In this document: positions 6,311-10,421 of the stretch, one piece after another
How positions within the stretch are numbered: position 1 is the first letter of the stretch
Layout: each line of letters opens with the position of its first letter
Source of the DNA: Brachionus koreanus
Lineage: Eukaryota > Rotifera > Eurotatoria > Ploima > Brachionidae
Length of the DNA: 10,421 nt
Reading direction: 5' to 3'
NCBI GenBank assembly: GCA_016987375.1
Contig: PJRA01000475.1
Span: 363,824-374,244, forward strand
Made by a program: the position numbers and the translations under genes
Notes under the pieces: model-generated
The model's input: the letters and a program-made list of their open reading frames with translations, nothing else
Databases searched by the model: none
What the model was told of the DNA's origin: nothing

Positions 6311-9201
6311 ATTGACTGGGTCATAAGCAATTTTGGCTTTTGAATTCAATTCAATTAAAATCATTGATCCTTTTCTAACATGAACCCATTCTTTTAGTCT
6401 CAAAATGTTGTAACCATTGCTCAAATCAAACAACAATTCATCAGTTTCATATTTAATATACATTGAAATATTGGTACCACATGCTTGTTCAAAAATGCAG
6501 TTATCGTTAAATGAGACCACAAATATGGATAAGCATGAAGTGCATGATGTCAATGAATACAATTCAAATCCACTAATTTTAGTTTCAAAATGAAATTCAG
6601 TATTTTTCAATAGATACTTTCCAACTGTTAAAAATGGATGTTGATTGGAAAGGGTATTCGGAATCAAAGGCCCAAAATAATTAACCACTTTGAGTGTATA
6701 ATCTTGATTGATAGTAAAATTTGTAATTTTACCATCTCCAAAATCAACAGTCAAATCAATGTCTTTAAATTTACTAAAATAAAAAAGAGAACAATTTGAT
6801 GTCATGTCATTGACTAAATAACTGCAATATAACTGACTCCAATAAATACTCTGATTAAAAACTATTAAAAAATAAAATTACTACTGATTAGTCAAAATTT
6901 AAAAAAAAATTACATTCTTGAATAAAAATATTTTTGTTAAAAGTAAAATTTTTGTTTGAAATTTCAGCATTTAGCTCAAATGTTTGTAAGTTTTGATAAT
7001 GTTCAAAATTTAGGAAATTTTCAAAAACACTTGTATAAAATTTTTGATCTGTCAATGCTCTAAAACAAAATCTGAAATTATTTTTTGGATTTATTTTTTG
7101 AATAAAATCCTCGTTCAAGTAATAGTCAGAAATTTGTGCTTGAACTGAATCATCAATTGCAAGAGATATCGGATTAGCTGAATTAATGCCGATAAATTTG
7201 AATTTTTCAATCCATATTGCTTTTGGCAAAAAAATTTGATTCAGGCCTTTTTTTACTTTAAATGAGCCAAGATTATAACTAATAGATAGACCTTCTATTT
7301 GAGGTGAGGACTTAAGAATACAATTTTTTGATGATTGATCAATGCACGATTTAATTTCATAAATCTAAAAAATTTTAATCAAAATTATTTAAACAATTTA
7401 TTAATTTTGTTTACCAAAATATTTAAAGTGTCATCTTTGGTACTCAAAAATTCAAAACCAATTAAGTTTGAACTGAATTGAAATTCTGTTGATGGTAGAA
7501 TGAAGGAACCATTGAATGGATGTGTTTGTGAAAGAGTCAAATTTATTTCATCCACACCAAAAAATGAATATATTTTTTCTAGTTTATTTTTTAAGTAATT
7601 AAATAAAAAAATATTCAATTTTTTATTTATTACCTGAATTTAGGCTATAATTGCTTGTTTGGTTGACTTTTAATAAATCAGTTTTGTCAGTTGTTGTCAA
7701 TAAAATTGAACAATTAAGTGATTTGTTCAATGAAAATAATTCATCTTCACAAATTATATCAATATTTTGTCCTTAAAAAATTATTTCATTAATTTGAAAT
7801 TATTTAAAGATTATATAAAAAAATTTTTTTCAAAACTTATAATTCTTTAAAAAATCGTTTTTTTAATAAATCTATTTCAAAATTCTAACTACAAAAATCT
7901 TATTTACTTGATGTTACATTGTATATAAAATTTTGTTGTAAAATAGTTGAGTTTAAATTTTTGGCTGAAAATTCATGCTTTCCCAATTGCTTAAATTGAT
8001 GTTGGAAAAAAGTCTCGCTGACATAATAGCTTTGATCAGTCAACAATTTGAAAAAAATTCGACAATTTCTAAATGGATCGATTTTGAAAGCTTGATGAGA
8101 ATTTATATAAAAGTCCGAATAGGGTGCATCACATTTGCTATCAATTTCAATCAATGATCTTGATTCAATGCCAAATAAGACTCCTCTGGTAATAAATTCA
8201 CCTTCCATTAAAACAAATCTGTTGAATCCACTTAAAGCATTAATTGTCCACCGATTTAGAACATTGTTCATTGAAATAATCATTGAATCCTCAAAATACT
8301 TGGAGCACAGCACATTCCCACACTCGGAAAAATTGTAAGCTACAATTGTAATTATTCCATTTGATTTAGAATAAAACTCAAAACCATTTAGAAAAACATC
8401 AAATTTTATTTCTGTGTTAACAGATAAATAAGATTTGTACAGAGGGGACATTGAATTACCCAAAGAATTTGGAATCTGAAATGTGTCATTATCTAAAGGA
8501 AAAAAATTAAAATTTTTTTTTTCATTTTTAATTTAAAAATTTTGATTATCAACCTGATATGGTGTCCAAATATTTTAAAACACCATTTCCATAATCTAAT
8601 TTGAATGTGTTTTCTCTTGATTGTGTTATTTGATAGACAGAACAATTGAATGTCATATCAATGCTAGTATTGTTATTGTAACAAATCACATCAAAAAATT
8701 TTTCTGAAAAATTTAAAATTTAAAAAAAAAAATTTTATTTATTTTTTAGGAAAAAAAATTACCATTAGATATAGAGAAAGTGCTATTGATGACTAAATTA
8801 GAGTCTTGAAGGACTAATTGCGATTCATGCATTCCAGTATTTTGAAATTTTTTAGAATAATAAAATTCATTTTTCAAAAATAAATCATCAATATTTGCTT
8901 TAAAATAAACAGCAGTTTTAAAAGCAATATTCAAAGGATAACTATTGTTGTAATCATCTATAAAATGATCACTGTTAAGAAGATTTTCATTTTCGTATAA
9001 CGCTAGTCTTGCTAATTCCTGTTTCAGCAATAATATTGTTCCTGATTGTAATTGCATTGGTTTATCTAGCCAAAAAACGTTGTAGCCAATTTTAATACTG
9101 AATGTTCCAATTGATGTAGCTGTTACATTTGAAGCAAGACCATATTTATTAATATAATTTGCACAAGAAACTTCAATTCCACATTCAAATGGTTCCAAAA
9201 T
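6311..9201 (-). CDS. Upstream part of a modular extracellular protein with PKD-like repeats, interrupted
   Basis: Seven minus-strand exons are predicted: 9201-8763, 8703-8554, 8492-7908, 7771-7634, 7578-7415, 7364-6914 and 6861-6311. Introns are 59, 61, 136, 55, 50 and 52 bases, all GT-AG and phase-consistent. The protein repeats one module: a Cys-rich opening (C, about 13 residues, then NCS), a strand with VDFGDG or LDYGNG, a GFE(F/L)(Y/L) block, a second Cys pair, an SDYY-like segment, and a closing strand pair. DFGDG and the closing HxYxxxGxYxVTVS pattern recall PKD domains as in polycystin-type ectodomains, though each copy is divergent. Many NxS/T sites suggest secretion or a membrane ectodomain. 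No signal peptide, start codon or membrane segment lies in the window. The first exon begins at a phase-0 acceptor, so the gene starts further upstream. The last exon hits TAA at 6308-6310 supplied by the inserted transposon. Function is not recognised. Confidence 0.65.
6914..8703 (-). repeat. Two complete tandem protein modules of about 250 residues
   Basis: Module 2 is 8703-7908 (735 coding bases, 245 residues) and module 3 is 7771-6914 (753 bases, 251 residues). Module 1 is partial at 9201-8763. Module 4 is 6861-6311 plus about 1271-1058 (765 bases). Module 5 is partial at 1004-688. Every module boundary is a phase-1 intron, so each module is a symmetric 1-1 unit. DNA identity between modules is low and similarity is mostly at the protein level, so the duplications are old. 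Confidence 0.7.
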
Positions 9202-10047
9202 CTTTTTATCAAATAAATTATTTATATCTATTTTATTTTATTTTTATTTTAGTTTTTTTTTTATAATTTTGATCTTATTTTGAACAAATTAAAAATATAT
9301 TAAAAAATTTTTCTTTTTAACTTTAACTGAGCAATTATATGATGAGATAAAATTTGTTAAAATAAAAAAGATGCAAAAATGAGAGTTCAGTTAATTTGAC
9401 TAAACAAGTTGGTATCGTACACATCGTTAGCAAAGCTTTTGTGGTTTTTTTATTTAATTTAAAGCTTAAAATTTTACGTAAACTTATAAAATATCAATTA
9501 ATAAGTGTTAATGGATAATCTATTTTAATTAGCTAAATTTATCTATTGAGACCTAAAATGTATAAATAAGATTAATTTTATTATAAACTTTAGAAATAAA
9601 TTATCAAAGCGTTGAAAGTTTTAATTAAACAATTGAAGCCTTTATTTACTTGAGAATTTTTTTACCAAGCTAATGTTTATGCTTACCAAATATTGTTTTT
9701 TGATTAAGCTAAAATATTTTTATTTTTGTTTTAGGTACAGAAATAATACTTAGAAAAAAATACTATTTGAATCAATTTTTTACTTGCTTCACAAATTTTA
9801 CTTAGTGAACATTTTGAATTTCATTTTTGTTTACGCAATCCTTTGAATCTTAGAAAAAAATTTATGTATAATACTTGGGTTTAGTTGTCTCATAAAAAAG
9901 TGTCTGTAATGTCAATTTGCTAAATTTTTAGTTTTATTTTAAACAAAATTAAATAAAAGTTTATTCCACTTATTAGTAAAATAGAAAAACTTTTCAAAAG
10001 AGAAATTTTAATTTTCTTGATTTTTTTGCTAATTAGTTTCAGCAGAT

Positions 10048-10200
10048 GGCAAAGTAATTTTTTTGATAAAATTCGACTTCAAAGCTTTTTTTAAGGATTG
10101 TCTCGTCGAATTAATATTTTATTTTATTAAAATAATTTTAATGTTACACCCTTTACATGTTATATAGATTTGAAACGTTTTCTAAACCCATTGATAAAAT
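10048..10200 (+). repeat. Dispersed repeat copy, right flank
   Basis: Five short blocks occur in the same order and orientation as in the left flank. They are GGCAAAGTAA...TTTTTGAT.AAATT (10048-10073), ATTAAAATAATTTT.AA, ACATGT, CGTTTT and TAAACCCA..GATAAA.T (10183-10200). The first block matches 67-92 at 23 of 26 positions. Spacing differs because of indels. It overlaps the left arm of the foldback, so the family may carry the foldback. Confidence 0.4.
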
Positions 10201-10269
10201 CGATCTTAAAAATTTTTTTTATTTTCAAAATCTACATAGCATGTTAAGGGTGTTACATTAAAATTATTT
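10130..10269. repeat. Large imperfect inverted repeat (foldback), possibly MITE-like
   Basis: Arms at 10130-10167 and 10232-10269 match as inverted repeats at 34 of 38 positions, around a 64-base centre. Pairing continues a few bases into the centre (ATTTGAAA against ATTTTCAAAAT). The arms contain less AT-biased sequence (ACACCCTT, ACATG), so this is not a simple AT-run artefact. It could be a small non-autonomous foldback element or the ends of a nested insertion. There is no coding content. Confidence 0.6.
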
Positions 10270-10421
10270 CAATATTATATTCAATTTTGAGCGTTAAAAT
10301 TAATTGTTTAGCGCCAAAATATTAAAAATCAATTTAGGATATTATCCCTGTTCAACTGCTATTTTCAACAAGATCATATTTGGTTACGCTTAGAAGAACT
10401 GTGTATTGCATGGAAACAAGA

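Larger units (their letters stand above)
9202..10421. other. No gene seen: long intron or intergenic repeat-rich DNA
   Basis: The first visible host exon starts at a phase-0 acceptor at 9201, so an upstream exon ending in a GFEFY-type block is expected. I find no such block on the minus strand within these 1.2 kb. Apart from the foldback and the dispersed repeat, the region is AT-rich without coding signal. Confidence 0.5.

Noticed and set aside
1272..6311. Whole transposon removed as an intron (acceptor ggtttag at 1268)
   Set aside because: The acceptor needs one base from the upstream codon, but the only nearby GT (in CCCAGTC) follows a complete codon. The frames do not match, and that donor is weak.
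1277..6311. TTAA target duplication (piggyBac-like)
   Set aside because: TTAA occurs near both junctions, but rejoining through it puts a stop in the host frame, and the transposase is not of the piggyBac family.
1273..6319. CCAGT(T/C)AA(G/T)T inverted pair at 1273-1282 and 6310-6319 as terminal repeats
   Set aside because: 8 of 10 match, but 6311-6319 are host codons needed for the seven-residue spacing, and no flanking duplication fits.
7975..8338. Two plus-strand open frames of 60 and 67 codons (7975-8157, 8135-8338)
   Set aside because: They lie antisense to the well-supported host exon 8492-7908 and have no recognisable content.

Overview
The window is very AT-rich eukaryotic DNA. Genes are split by short GT-AG introns, most 43-61 bases, and all coding content is on the minus strand. 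The standard stop codons are used. Tiny introns, high AT, an animal-type EnSpm/CACTA-family transposase and an extracellular repeat protein with PKD-like features point to a small-genome invertebrate. A rotifer such as Brachionus is my best guess, but this is inference only.

Layout, left to right. (a) 1-687: no gene seen, AT-rich, with degenerate repeat-like sequence. (b) 688-1271: downstream part of a large host gene built from tandem modules of about 250 residues. (c) About 1272-6310: a two-gene DNA transposon. It carries a three-exon transposase (6074 to 3050, 801 residues) and, 62 bases further on, a four-exon coiled-coil plus BEN-domain protein (2987 to 1467, 412 residues). (d) 6311-9201: upstream part of the same host gene in seven exons. 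(e) 9202-10421: no gene seen, but a strong 38-base foldback and sequence related to the left flank.

The main result is that the transposon sits inside one exon of the host gene. Host module 4 breaks after a Val-Asn codon pair ending at 6311 and resumes near 1271. The two halves together give 765 bases (255 residues), against 245 and 251 for the two intact modules, and the join restores the spacing seen in the sister modules. The first bases of the element supply an in-frame TAA, so the host protein is truncated unless the insertion is absent from other alleles.

Every splice junction proposed here keeps frame: transposase exons total 2406 bases, BEN-protein exons total 1239 bases, and each host exon has the expected phase. 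Both transposon genes therefore look intact and the insertion looks young. The joins are conceptual and unsupported by transcripts. The element lacks obvious CACTA termini. Its best terminal inverted repeat is a 17-base pair, 16 of 17 matching, at 1316-1332 and 6294-6310.
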